Below the pieces are notes generated by a model. It had not been told where the DNA came from. It did not search any database and saw nothing but the letters and a program-made list of their open reading frames with translations. Source: Kitasatospora sp. NBC_00240 (GTDB lineage Bacteria; Actinomycetota; Actinomycetes; Streptomycetales; Streptomycetaceae). From it: a stretch of 64,000 nt of DNA. The stretch lies in assembly GCF_026342405.1 (NCBI RefSeq), contig NZ_JAPEMU010000001.1, positions 1,240,001 to 1,304,000 on the forward strand, written 5' to 3'. Position 1 is the stretch's first letter; each line of letters starts with the position of its first letter. Below, in pieces: positions 22,816-31,113 of this stretch. Made by a program: the position numbers and the translations under genes.

Positions 22816-24090
22816 TCAGGACGGCACCCCGGCGAGCGCCCTGACCTCCGACGAGGGGAACGGGCTGGAGCCGTGCCACTGCAGGAGCAGGACGGTGGCG
22901 TCGTCGTTGAGGCGGCCCTGATGGTGCTCCAGGATGCTTCGGACCAGGCGGCGCAAGGTCTCCGGCACGGGGCGGTGGTCGGCGTGGGCGCGGATGAGGA
23001 CGTCGATGAAGCGGGCCAGGCCGAACTCCGGGACGCCTGGGCGGTGGGCCTCGGTGATGCCGTCGGTGTACAGGACCAGCCGGTCCCCCGGCTCCAGCTG
23101 CTCGTGGCACACCTGGCTCGGCAGGCCCAGCGCAGTGCCCATGGGGTGGGCCGGCGGGCAGTGCAGCTGGGTCTCCCAGCGCCCGGCGCGGATCACGACC
23201 GGCGGGTGATGTCCGCGGTTGACCCAGGACAGCACGCCCGTCCGCAGATCAAGTTCGCCCAGGATGCCGGTGACGAACCGGCTCCGGCCGAACTGTTCCA
23301 GCACCGCCTCCTCGATGGCCTCACCGATCTCGGCCAGGCCCCGGCCCTTGCGGCGGTGGTTGCGGCAGGCCGCCACCGCGAGGTTGGCCGTCAGGGCGGC
23401 GGCGGTGTCGTGGCCCATCGCGTCGAACACCGACAGGTACACGGTGTCACCGGCGGTCGCGAAGTCGAACGCGTCGCCGCCGACCAGGTAGGCGGGCTCC
23501 ATGACACCGCCGATCACCACCCGCTCGTCGGCGTAGATGCGCGGCGGCATGAGGTTCCACTGCATCTCGGCGGCCACGTTCATCCGCTCGGTGCGGCGCA
23601 GCCGGGCGTAGGCGTCGCTGGTGCCACGCTTGCTGACGATCAGCAGCCCGATCAGCGCGGCGAGGCCCAGCAGGTCGTGGCGGGTCTGCGGGTCGTCGTA
23701 CGCGGTGTCCACCCGCAGTACGCCCAGTCGCTCGGTGCCGTCGAGCAGCGGCACCCACCAGCGGTGGCCGCTCCCGTCGGCTCGTCCGGCGGCGACCGTC
23801 CGCCCCTCCTGGAAGGCCCGGCCGGGCAGCGTGCCCTCGACCCTCAGATCGGCCTCGTCGGCCGCCGCCCCGGTGCCCGGGGCCTGTCCCCGGTGGGCGT
23901 CCGGGCCGATCCCGGTCAGCAGCCGCAGCACGCTCTCCCGCAGGTCGCACAGGTAGATCGCGGTGTTGCGCAGCCCCGCGGGCGCCGCGTGCTCCGCCAC
24001 CCGGTCCGGCACCTGTTCCAGCGGCATCAGATGGCTGGCGTCGAGCAGCCCGACCAGCATCCGCCGGCTGTCCCTCTCGCGGTCCGTCAC
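22816..24090 (-). CDS. GAF-linked PP2C (SpoIIE-type) phosphatase
   Basis: A 424-residue signalling protein with an N-terminal GAF-like sensor domain (about residues 10-170; RVAEHAAPAGLRNTAIYL, WWVPLLDGTERLGVLRVD) and a C-terminal SpoIIE/RsbU-type PP2C phosphatase: GGDAFDFA, SVFDAMGHDTAAAL, VNRGHHPPVV, DGITEAHRP and NDDATVLLL supply the metal-binding aspartates. Such proteins dephosphorylate anti-anti-sigma factors in Streptomyces stress and development networks. GTG 24090 has GAGGAG at good spacing; the longer open frame is not homologous. No anti-sigma partner is adjacent. Confidence 0.9.
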   Translation of the reverse strand: MTDRERDSRRMLVGLLDASHLMPLEQVPDRVAEHAAPAGLRNTAIYLCDLRESVLRLLTGIGPDAHRGQAPGTGAAADEADLRVEGTLPGRAFQEGRTVAAGRADGSGHRWWVPLLDGTERLGVLRVDTAYDDPQTRHDLLGLAALIGLLIVSKRGTSDAYARLRRTERMNVAAEMQWNLMPPRIYADERVVIGGVMEPAYLVGGDAFDFATAGDTVYLSVFDAMGHDTAAALTANLAVAACRNHRRKGRGLAEIGEAIEEAVLEQFGRSRFVTGILGELDLRTGVLSWVNRGHHPPVVIRAGRWETQLHCPPAHPMGTALGLPSQVCHEQLEPGDRLVLYTDGITEAHRPGVPEFGLARFIDVLIRAHADHRPVPETLRRLVRSILEHHQGRLNDDATVLLLQWHGSSPFPSSEVRALAGVPS

Positions 24091-24226
24091 AGTCGCACTC
24101 CTCGCCCGGGCCGCCGGCCCGACGGCAGGCCCGGCACCCCCAGTGTCCTCCCCGGGCCGCCCGGGCGGGCGGAGCACCGCGCGGCCCGGGCCCCTCTCGA
24201 TGCCGCCGGCCGGTGCGGCCCGCGGC

Positions 24227-25147
24227 TCAGCCGGCCTCGGCCGCCGCCGTGGCGAGCGCCCGCAGCACCGGCCGCAGCAGCGGGTGGCTCTCCGCCCCGG
24301 TGCGGACGGCGGCGAACACCTTGCGGGTCGCCAGGGCGCTGTCCACCGGGCGGACGGCCACCCGGGCGAGGTCGGCGCCGCGCAGCGCGGAGCGGGGTAC
24401 CAGGGCAACCCCGGCGCCGGCCGAGGCGAGCGCGACCACGGCGTTGAAGTCGTCCGAGGAGTGCACCAGGCGGGGCTGGAACCCGGCGTGCTCGCAGGCG
24501 AGCAGCACCACGTCGTGGCAGGGGTTGCCGGGGTAGGGGCCGATCCAGGGCTCGGCGGCGAGGTCCGCGAGGTCGACCACCTCGCTCGCGCGGTCGGGCG
24601 CGGCGAGCCGGTGGCCGAGCGGCAGGACCGCTTCGAAGGGCTCGGCGTACAGCGGGACGCGGGTCAGCCGGGCGTCGTCCGCCCGGGGCGCGCCGCGGTA
24701 CTCGACCGCGACCGCGAGGTCGGCGCGGCCGTCCAGCAGCATCGGCAGGCTGGCGTCGCCCTCGGTGTCCAGCACCTTCAGCCGCAGGCCGGGGGCATCG
24801 GTGGCGAGGGCGCGGATCGCCGGCACCAGGACGAGCGCGATCCCGGTGGCGAAGGAGGCGACGGTGATCTCGCCCGCGACGCCGCCGCTGTAGGCCGCGA
24901 GGTCGGCCTCGGCGCGCTCCAGCTGGGCGAGCACGGCGTCGGCGTGCCGGAGCAGGATCTCCCCCGCGGCGGTCAGCCGCACGCCCCGTCCGTCCCTGGC
25001 CAGCAGGTGGTGGCCGGTCTCCTGTTCGAGCGCGGCCAGCTGCTGGGAGACCGCCGAGGGGGTCAGGTAGAGGGCGGCGGCGGCTGCCGTCACGGTGCGG
25101 TGGTCGGCCACGGCCCGCAGGGTCCGCAGCCGTCGGGCGTCGATCAC
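24227..25147 (-). CDS. LysR-type transcriptional regulator
   Basis: A 306-residue LysR regulator. The winged HTH at the N-terminus reads LRTLRAVADHRTVTAAAAA, LTPSAVSQQLAALEQETG, and the effector domain starts at about residue 90 (GEITVASFATGIALVL). GTG start at 25147. LysR proteins usually act on a divergent neighbour, but upstream lies only a tandem repeat and a convergent-side membrane gene in the same direction, so the target is unclear. Confidence 0.92.
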   Translation of the reverse strand: MIDARRLRTLRAVADHRTVTAAAAALYLTPSAVSQQLAALEQETGHHLLARDGRGVRLTAAGEILLRHADAVLAQLERAEADLAAYSGGVAGEITVASFATGIALVLVPAIRALATDAPGLRLKVLDTEGDASLPMLLDGRADLAVAVEYRGAPRADDARLTRVPLYAEPFEAVLPLGHRLAAPDRASEVVDLADLAAEPWIGPYPGNPCHDVVLLACEHAGFQPRLVHSSDDFNAVVALASAGAGVALVPRSALRGADLARVAVRPVDSALATRKVFAAVRTGAESHPLLRPVLRALATAAAEAG

Positions 25148-25293
25148 ACCGCAATTCTGCCAGCGCCGCGGCCGGCCCGGTCACGGCCGGGCCGGGCCGG
25201 CGGGCCTGGAGGTACGGACCGGGCGGTGCGGACCGGGCCGGTGCCGTCCGGGCCGGCCGGGCGACCGGAGGTGGCGTGCCGACGGCGGGCCAG

Positions 25294-25365
25294 GACGGCG
25301 TACCCGGAGGCGGCCCGCCGGCGGGTCAGGACGGCGTACCCGGAGGCGGCCCGCCGGCGGGTCAG
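25294..25365. repeat. Two 36-bp tandem repeats
   Basis: Two identical 36-bp units (25294-25329 and 25330-25365) start GACGGCGTACCCGGAGG. A degenerate partial copy precedes them near 25272-25293. The second copy ends within the TGA stop of the membrane protein gene, so the duplication began in the gene's 3' end and extends the untranslated region. Confidence 0.85.
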
Positions 25366-26138
25366 CGCAGCCGCTCCCGGACCGCGCGGGCCCGGACCTG
25401 CTCCGGGTACCAGCGGGTGACCTTGACCCCGACCACCAGCAGCACGACCGGCAGGACCCAGTTGAGCCAGTCCGTCCCCGAGGAGACGTGCAGGGCCAGC
25501 AGCCCGAGCAGGGCGATCACCGCGAAGATCCCGCCCCACATCGCGGTCAGCACCCGGTTGGTCCGTTTGAAGGCCGCGGTCCGCCAGATCTCCGGCGGGG
25601 TGGACTCGCGGGCGTACTGCTCGGTGAACGGGACGAAGGCCAGCGATCCGAGCGCGGCCACCGCCACCACCCCGTTGGCGATCACCTGGGCGTAGGTCTC
25701 CAGCCAGATCAGATCGTCCCGGTCCAGCACCAGCGCGAGCAGGCAGATGACGGCGAAGAACAGGATGCCGACGATCTCCAGGAGCTTCGGGCGGCCTCGC
25801 AGCACGTCCGGTCCGTTCAGCAGCAGCGAGGTGACCAGACCGGCGACGGCGGCGAGCTTCCAGGTGCTCGGGCCGGCCACCGCGGCGAAGACGATCCAGG
25901 GCGCGAAGGCCCAGAGCACATTGCCGCCGGCCGGCCCCAGGGAGGAGGCGGACGGGGCACGGGCCGGCTGCCAGGCGCCGCCGGTCGCCGGACCGCCGCT
26001 CGCGACCTCGCCGCCGCTCGTGAGGCCGCCGCCCGCGGCGGGGCGGCCCGCGTTCGGCCGGCTGCCGTTCACGTTGTGCGCGGGCGGGCCGCCCGGCGGG
26101 GCTTGCGGGAGCGGATCGTCGGAGTACGGGCTCGTCAT
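25362..26138 (-). CDS. Integral membrane protein of unknown function
   Basis: A 258-residue protein with a 65-residue Pro/Gly/Ala-rich cytosolic head and about six membrane helices (VLWAFAPWIVFAAVAG, LLEIVGILFFAVICLLALVL, VIANGVVAVAALGSLAFVPF, LTAMWGGIFAVIALLGLLAL, WVLPVVLLVVGVKV). The linker FTEQYARESTPPEIW is hydrophilic. It resembles uncharacterised Streptomyces membrane proteins. GGAGGTG precedes the ATG at 26138. No function can be assigned. Confidence 0.82.
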   Translation of the reverse strand: MTSPYSDDPLPQAPPGGPPAHNVNGSRPNAGRPAAGGGLTSGGEVASGGPATGGAWQPARAPSASSLGPAGGNVLWAFAPWIVFAAVAGPSTWKLAAVAGLVTSLLLNGPDVLRGRPKLLEIVGILFFAVICLLALVLDRDDLIWLETYAQVIANGVVAVAALGSLAFVPFTEQYARESTPPEIWRTAAFKRTNRVLTAMWGGIFAVIALLGLLALHVSSGTDWLNWVLPVVLLVVGVKVTRWYPEQVRARAVRERLR

Positions 26139-26446
26139 CGGACACCTCCGCGGCGGGTAGCACCGTGCGGGCGGGGCGCCGTCTCGGTCGGAGGGGCGCC
26201 GGGGGTCGAGAAGTCCCTCCCCCATCGTGCGCGGGGTCCTGCCCCGCCGCATCCCTGCCCGCCGGCCCTCGGCACACGAACCGGAGCACGGCGTACCGCT
26301 CCCGCCACCCGCTCCGACCTGCACGGCGTCCCGGCAGTGCGCCCCCTGTGCGCCGGTCGCACCCCGCGCGCCGCCGTCCGCTCCCGCGCCGGGCGGGTCA
26401 CCGCCTCCCTATCGTGGGGCCCTTACTCCTCGGCGAAGGGCTGGAC

Positions 26447-27340
26447 ATGACGAGACGTTGGCTGGTGACGGGCTGCTCGTCCGGACTGGGACTGGCACTC
26501 GCCGAGGCGGTGGCGCGGGCCGGGGACACGGTGCTGGCGACCACCCGGCGGCCCGGTGCGCTGGACCAGCTGGCGAAGGCCTTTCCCGGCCGGATCGTCG
26601 AGGCGGTGCTGGACGTCCGGGACGCCGAGCAGTGCCGGGCCGCGGTGGAGCTCGCCGTGCAGCGCATGGGCGGGATCGACGTGCTGGTGAACAACGCCGG
26701 CTGCGGGGTGTTCGGCGCGGTCGAGGAGATCTCCGACGAGGAGCTGCGCGACCAGCTGGAGGTGCTGGTGGTGGGCCCCTGGCGGCTCACCCGCGAGGTC
26801 CTGCCGCTGATGCGGGCCCAGGGCGCCGGGCACGTCGTCAACGTCTCCTCGCTCGCCGGCCGGACGGTCTTCCCCGGGCTGGGGGCCTACAGCGCCGGCA
26901 AGTACGCCCTGGAGGCGATGAGCCAGGCGCTCGCCGCCGAGGCGGCGGCCTTCGGGGTCAGGGTGACGGTGCTGGAGCCCGGTGGCTACGACACCCGCTA
27001 CGGGACCTCCGTCGTCCCGGCGGCCGCGGCCGTCCCGGCCTACCGGCCGGTGACCGACCCGATGCTGGACGGGCTGCGCGGGATGGCGGGCAACGCGGAG
27101 CTCGGACGGCCGGCGGAGTTCGCGGCGCTGGTGCGGCGGGTCGTGTCGGACGCCTCCGCGCCGCTGCGGCTGCCGGTCGGCGAGGACGCCTTCGGCTACC
27201 TCGGCATGCTCGCGGAGGGGGCCGCGGCCGAGCTGGCCACCGCCCGGGCCTTCGTGGCCGGGAGCGGCCCGCTGGACGGCGGGGACCCGGCCGGGTCGGT
27301 GCCCGGGGCCCGGGCCGCCGCCGTGGAACACCCGGCCTGA
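26447..27340 (+). CDS. Short-chain dehydrogenase/reductase
   Basis: A 297-residue SDR: nucleotide site LVTGCSSGLGLALAEA, DV at the end of strand 4 (VLDVRDAEQC), VNNAG, catalytic Ser in NVSSLAGRT, and YSAGKYALEAMS. The C-terminal extension past residue 200 (YRPVTDPMLDGLRGM) is like that of ketoreductase/oxidoreductase SDRs of 280-300 residues. ATG 26447 lies downstream of GAAGGG. It is a single gene divergent from the membrane protein gene; the substrate is unknown. Confidence 0.9.
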   Translation: MTRRWLVTGCSSGLGLALAEAVARAGDTVLATTRRPGALDQLAKAFPGRIVEAVLDVRDAEQCRAAVELAVQRMGGIDVLVNNAGCGVFGAVEEISDEELRDQLEVLVVGPWRLTREVLPLMRAQGAGHVVNVSSLAGRTVFPGLGAYSAGKYALEAMSQALAAEAAAFGVRVTVLEPGGYDTRYGTSVVPAAAAVPAYRPVTDPMLDGLRGMAGNAELGRPAEFAALVRRVVSDASAPLRLPVGEDAFGYLGMLAEGAAAELATARAFVAGSGPLDGGDPAGSVPGARAAAVEHPA

Positions 27341-27418
27341 CAGGCGCGCCGGGCCGGGCCCACGGCCTGGCCCGGCCGGCCGGTCCGGTCGTGCGGACGG
27401 TACGGGCCGGGTGGAGTG

Positions 27419-27454
27419 CCTCGTGGCCCGGCCGGTTCCGGGCGGGCCACGAGG
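27419..27454. terminator. Bidirectional terminator between SDR and kbl
   Basis: CCTCGTGGCCCG (27419-27430) pairs perfectly with CGGGCCACGAGG (27443-27454) across 12 bases. It lies between the convergent SDR gene and the 2-amino-3-ketobutyrate ligase gene. Confidence 0.8.
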
Positions 27455-27495
27455 CGGTTCAGGGTGCGGGACCAGCCTGCTCCCGCCGGGCGGGC

Positions 27496-28689
27496 CTACT
27501 CCCCCAGGGCCGCGCGGGCGTCGACGAACGCCGCGACGGCGCGCTCGACGTCCTCGGTGGAGTGCGCGGCGGAGAGCTGGACGCGGATCCGGGCGGCGCC
27601 GTGCGGGACGACGGGGAACGAGAACCCGATCACGTACACACCGCGCTCCAGCAGCAGCTCGGCGAGGCGGCCGGCCTTGGCGGCGTCGCCGATCATGACC
27701 GGGGCGATCGGGTGGTCGCCCGGCAGGATCTCGAAGCCGGCCTCGGTCATCTTCGAGCGGAACAGCGCGGTGTTGGCGGCCAGCCGCTCGCGCAGCTCGT
27801 TCGACTCCTCGACCAGGTCCAGCACCTTGAGCGAGGCGGCGGCGATCACCGGCGCGAGCGAGTTGGAGAACAGGTAGGGGCGCGAGCGCTGGCGCAGCAG
27901 GGCGACGATCTCCCGGCGGGCCGCGACGTAGCCGCCGGAGGCGCCGCCGAGGGCCTTGCCGAGGGTGCCGGTGATGATGTCGACCCGGTCCATCACGCCG
28001 TGCAGCTCGGGCGTGCCGCGGCCGCCGGCACCGACGAAGCCGACCGCGTGCGAGTCGTCGACCATGACCATGGCGTCGTAGCGGTCGGCCAGGTCGCAGA
28101 TCTCGCGCAGCGGGGCGACGTAGCCGTCCATCGAGAAGACGCCGTCGGTGACGATCAGGCGGCGGCGGGCGTCCTGGGTGTCCTGGAGCTGCTTCTCCAG
28201 GTCGGCCAGGTCGCGGTTGGCGTAGCGGTGGCGGCGGGCCTTGCTGAGGCGGATGCCGTCGATGATGCTCGCGTGGTTGAGCGCGTCGGAGATGACGGCG
28301 TCGCGGTCGTCCAGCAGGGTCTCGAAGACACCGCCGTTGGCGTCGAAGCAGGAGGAGTACAGGATGGTGTCCTCCTGGCCGAGGAAGGCGGAGAGCCGGT
28401 CCTCCAGCTGCTTGTGGACGTCCTGGGTGCCGCAGATGAAGCGCACCGAGGCCATGCCGTAGCCCCAGCGGTCCAGCGCGTCCTTGGCGGCGGCGAGGAT
28501 CTCGGGGTGGTCGGCGAGGCCCAGGTAGTTGTTGGCGCAGAAGTTCAGCACCTCTCCGGGACGGCCGCCGCCGGTGACGGTGACGGCCGCGCTCTGCGGG
28601 GTGCCGATCACCCGCTCGGGCTTGAAGAGGCCGGCCTCGCGGATCTCGTCGAGGGTGGTGGCGATGTCGTCGCGCACGGAGTCGAACAT
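27496..28689 (-). CDS. kbl: Glycine C-acetyltransferase (2-amino-3-ketobutyrate CoA ligase)
   Basis: A 397-residue PLP-dependent alpha-oxoamine synthase that splits 2-amino-3-ketobutyrate with CoA into glycine and acetyl-CoA. Motifs: [28 protein letters not shown] [42 protein letters not shown] and the PLP lysine in [15 protein letters not shown]. It follows tdh by 167 bp in the same direction, together forming the threonine degradation route. ATG start at 28689. Confidence 0.97.
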   Translation of the reverse strand: MFDSVRDDIATTLDEIREAGLFKPERVIGTPQSAAVTVTGGGRPGEVLNFCANNYLGLADHPEILAAAKDALDRWGYGMASVRFICGTQDVHKQLEDRLSAFLGQEDTILYSSCFDANGGVFETLLDDRDAVISDALNHASIIDGIRLSKARRHRYANRDLADLEKQLQDTQDARRRLIVTDGVFSMDGYVAPLREICDLADRYDAMVMVDDSHAVGFVGAGGRGTPELHGVMDRVDIITGTLGKALGGASGGYVAARREIVALLRQRSRPYLFSNSLAPVIAAASLKVLDLVEESNELRERLAANTALFRSKMTEAGFEILPGDHPIAPVMIGDAAKAGRLAELLLERGVYVIGFSFPVVPHGAARIRVQLSAAHSTEDVERAVAAFVDARAALGE

Positions 28690-28856
28690 GGTGACAGGCT
28701 CCCGGGAGTGGGTTCGGACGGTGCGGGGCGCGGAGCGGCCGGGACTCGGGGGACGGGCGCGGGCGCGGCGTCCGGGCCGGGTCCGGCGGGCGGGGGCGGG
28801 TGGCCTCCCGACCGGCGCGGGGGCGCGTGGCGCGCGCCCCCGGGTGCCGGTCGCTC

Positions 28857-29885
28857 CTAGACGGTCCAGTCGAGGATGATCTTGCCGCAGCGTCCGCTCG
28901 CGGCGTCGTCGAAGGCGGCCTCGAAGTCGGCGGCGGGGTAGCGGCCGGTGATCACGGGGCTGAGGTCCAGGCCGCCCTCCAGCAGCACCGACATCGCGTA
29001 CCAGGTCTCGAACATCTCCCGGCCGTAGATGCCCTTGATGGTGATCATCGAGGTGACGATCCGCGCCCAGTCGACCGGGAAGTCCTCGGCCGGCAGGCCC
29101 AGCATGGCGATCTTGCCGCCGTGCGTCAGGTTGGCGATCATCTGCTGCATCGCCTCGGGGCGGCCGGACATCTCCAGACCCACGTCGAAGCCCTCGCGCA
29201 GGCCCAGCTGCTGCTGGCCCTCCTCGATGGTGTGCTCGGCGACGTTCAGCGCCAGCGTCACACCGACCTTGCGGGCCAGGTCCAGGCGGTACGGGCTGAC
29301 GTCGGTGATCATCACGTTGCGGGCGCCGGCGTGCTTGGCGACGGCGGCCGCCATGATGCCGATCGGGCCGGCGCCGGTGATCAGCACGTCCTCACCGACC
29401 AGCGGGAAGGACAGCGCGGTGTGCACGGCGTTGCCGAACGGGTCGAAGATCGCGGCCACGTCCAGGTCGACCGGCACCCGGTGCACCCAGACGTTGGAGG
29501 CGGGCAGCGCCACGTACTCGGCGAAGGCACCGTCGCGGCCGACACCCAGGCCGATCGTGTTGCGGCACAGGTGGCGGCGGCCGGCCAGACAGTTGCGGCA
29601 CTTGCCGCAGACCAGGTGGCCCTCGCCGCTGACCAGGTCGCCGACGCTGACATCGGTGACGGCCGCGCCGGTCTCGGCGACCTCGCCGACGAACTCGTGA
29701 CCGAGCGTCAGCGGCGTGCGGATGGTCTGCTGCGCCCAGCCGTCCCAGTTGCGGATGTGCAGGTCGGTGCCGCAGATACCGGTGCGGAGCACCTTGATCA
29801 GCACCTCGCCGGGGCCGATGGCGGGCTTCGGGACGTCCATCAGCCAGAGTCCCGGCTCGGCCTTCTGCTTGACGAGTGCCTTCAC
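28857..29885 (-). CDS. tdh: L-threonine 3-dehydrogenase
   Basis: A 342-residue zinc-dependent medium-chain dehydrogenase oxidising L-threonine to 2-amino-3-ketobutyrate with NAD. The catalytic zinc site is [10 protein letters not shown] and GHEFVGEV; structural zinc cysteines are in [16 protein letters not shown]; the cofactor site is [15 protein letters not shown] 29885 is preceded by AGGAG. Its product is the substrate of the kbl enzyme encoded next, giving glycine and acetyl-CoA. Confidence 0.97.
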   Translation of the reverse strand: MKALVKQKAEPGLWLMDVPKPAIGPGEVLIKVLRTGICGTDLHIRNWDGWAQQTIRTPLTLGHEFVGEVAETGAAVTDVSVGDLVSGEGHLVCGKCRNCLAGRRHLCRNTIGLGVGRDGAFAEYVALPASNVWVHRVPVDLDVAAIFDPFGNAVHTALSFPLVGEDVLITGAGPIGIMAAAVAKHAGARNVMITDVSPYRLDLARKVGVTLALNVAEHTIEEGQQQLGLREGFDVGLEMSGRPEAMQQMIANLTHGGKIAMLGLPAEDFPVDWARIVTSMITIKGIYGREMFETWYAMSVLLEGGLDLSPVITGRYPAADFEAAFDDAASGRCGKIILDWTV

Positions 29886-30170
29886 TGCGGCGGCTCCTGA
29901 CGCACGATGGGGCGGCCTGGTGTGGGCAGGCCGGCGGGGCCCGGCGGGCGGCGGCTGCGCGTACTGCTGCTGGGCACCGCACCGGGCAATGTGCAATCTG
30001 CCTGGTGGGGGCCGGTCCGGTCCATCGAGGAATTCTTAAGGGCCGCCACAGCTGGGCTTCACGATGGTGCCCGAGCGGCACCCGGCCGACCCGGCGCCGT
30101 GCCGCGCGCCACCCGTACGGAGGATGCGGTGCGGTGCGTCGCCCGTCCCCGGGCGAGGCCGCCGGCGCCC

Positions 30171-30767
30171 TCAGCGGGCCGCCGGGGCCGCGGCGGCGGG
30201 AGTGGCAGGAGCGACGGGCGCCGCAGGGGCGACCACGCCGGCCGGGCCGTCCAGCAGGGCCCAGAGCCGGTCCTCGTCGGCGCCGGTCATGTCGAAGGCC
30301 GCGACGAACAGGCGCAGCGTCGCTGCGGAGAGCGCCCGGCCGCCGAGCGCGCGGGAGACCCGGTCCCGCAGGGCGCGCGGCAGCACGTCGCCCTCGGAGG
30401 CCTCGCCGCCCAGCCAGAGCCACTCGGCGAGCACCCGGGTGACGGCCGCCTGGTTGATCCGGCCCGGCGTGGCCCGGGCGACGTGCCGGAGCCAGCGGGT
30501 GCGGTAGCGGCCGGGCGCGGCGAGCAGCGCGGCCAGCTGGCGGCCGGCCGCGGACGGTCCGCCCTGCTCGCCGCCCGGGCCGTCGGTGGCGGGTCCGGAG
30601 CCGGTGGCGGCGCGCAGGACGGGGCCGGTGGCGGGTCCGGAGCCGGTGGCGGCGCGCAGGACGGGGCCGGTGGCGGGTCCGGAGCCGGTGGCGGCGCGCA
30701 GGACGGGGCCGGTGGCGGTGACGGCGTCGGGGCCGGCGGTGGACGCGAGGGCGGGGCTGGTCGGCAA
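30171..30767 (-). CDS. Hypothetical protein with repeat-rich N-terminus
   Basis: A 198-residue protein I do not recognise. Residues 10-60 hold three copies of a 14-residue TGPVLRAATGSGPA unit encoded by 42-bp tandem repeats. The middle (LAALLAAPGRYRTRWLRHVA, INQAAVTRVLAEWLWLGGE, ALGGRALSAATLRLFVAAFD, EDRLWALLDG) is helical with the spacing of a short HTH-like or effector-linked domain. The tail is Ala/Pro-rich. The start is TTG at 30767 with GGGGGA upstream. It is divergent from the NRPS starter gene, so a regulatory role is conceivable but unproven. Confidence 0.6.
   Translation of the reverse strand: MPTSPALASTAGPDAVTATGPVLRAATGSGPATGPVLRAATGSGPATGPVLRAATGSGPATDGPGGEQGGPSAAGRQLAALLAAPGRYRTRWLRHVARATPGRINQAAVTRVLAEWLWLGGEASEGDVLPRALRDRVSRALGGRALSAATLRLFVAAFDMTGADEDRLWALLDGPAGVVAPAAPVAPATPAAAAPAAR
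30585..30710. repeat. Three 42-bp tandem repeats
   Basis: Three near-identical 42-bp units start GGTGGCGGGTCCGGAGCC at 30585, 30627 and 30669. They lie within the 5' part of the hypothetical gene and keep its frame, giving a triplicated 14-residue segment. Confidence 0.88.
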
Positions 30768-30891
30768 GGTCGGTCGTCCCCCTTCACGGCAGACGTGTCA
30801 CGGCAGACGTGCGGAAGATGTGCCCGAATGGAATGCACGACAGGTACATGATGTGTGGAAATCGTGCGACAGAACCGCGACACAGGCGCGC

Positions 30892-30897
30892 TATCAT
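30892..30897 (+). promoter_or_regulatory. Probable -10 box of the NRPS starter gene
   Basis: TATCAT is a good -10 hexamer in an AT-richer patch of the 346-bp divergent spacer. The -35 region (ACAGAA at 17 bp) is weak, suggesting activator dependence or another sigma factor. A dre-like sequence follows at the expected start of transcription. Confidence 0.4.
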
Positions 30898-30910
30898 CCC
30901 CCCGGCACGT

Positions 30911-30926
30911 ATTGGTCCAGACCATA
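30911..30926. promoter_or_regulatory. DasR dre-like site before the NRPS starter gene
   Basis: ATTGGTCCAGACCATA contains TGGTCCAGACCA, 11 of 12 matches to the dre core TGGTCTAGACCA of the GntR regulator DasR as I remember it. It lies just downstream of the proposed -10 box TATCAT, where a repressor would block elongation. Similar sites occur at the other end of the NRPS locus. Confidence 0.55.
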
Positions 30927-31113
30927 TCCGAGTCGGGCCGACCGGCGCCACATGTCGTCAGACCGCCCGCACCGGGCGGGAGTTCCGTAGGGCTGGTCCG
31001 ACCCGTCGCGCCGCAGGAGCGCGCGGCGGGGTTCGTCGGCCGGCCCCAGCGGGACGGCACCCCGGACGAGCCCGTCCGTCCGCCGCCGGACCGTCACCAC
31101 ACCTGGAGTCGTC

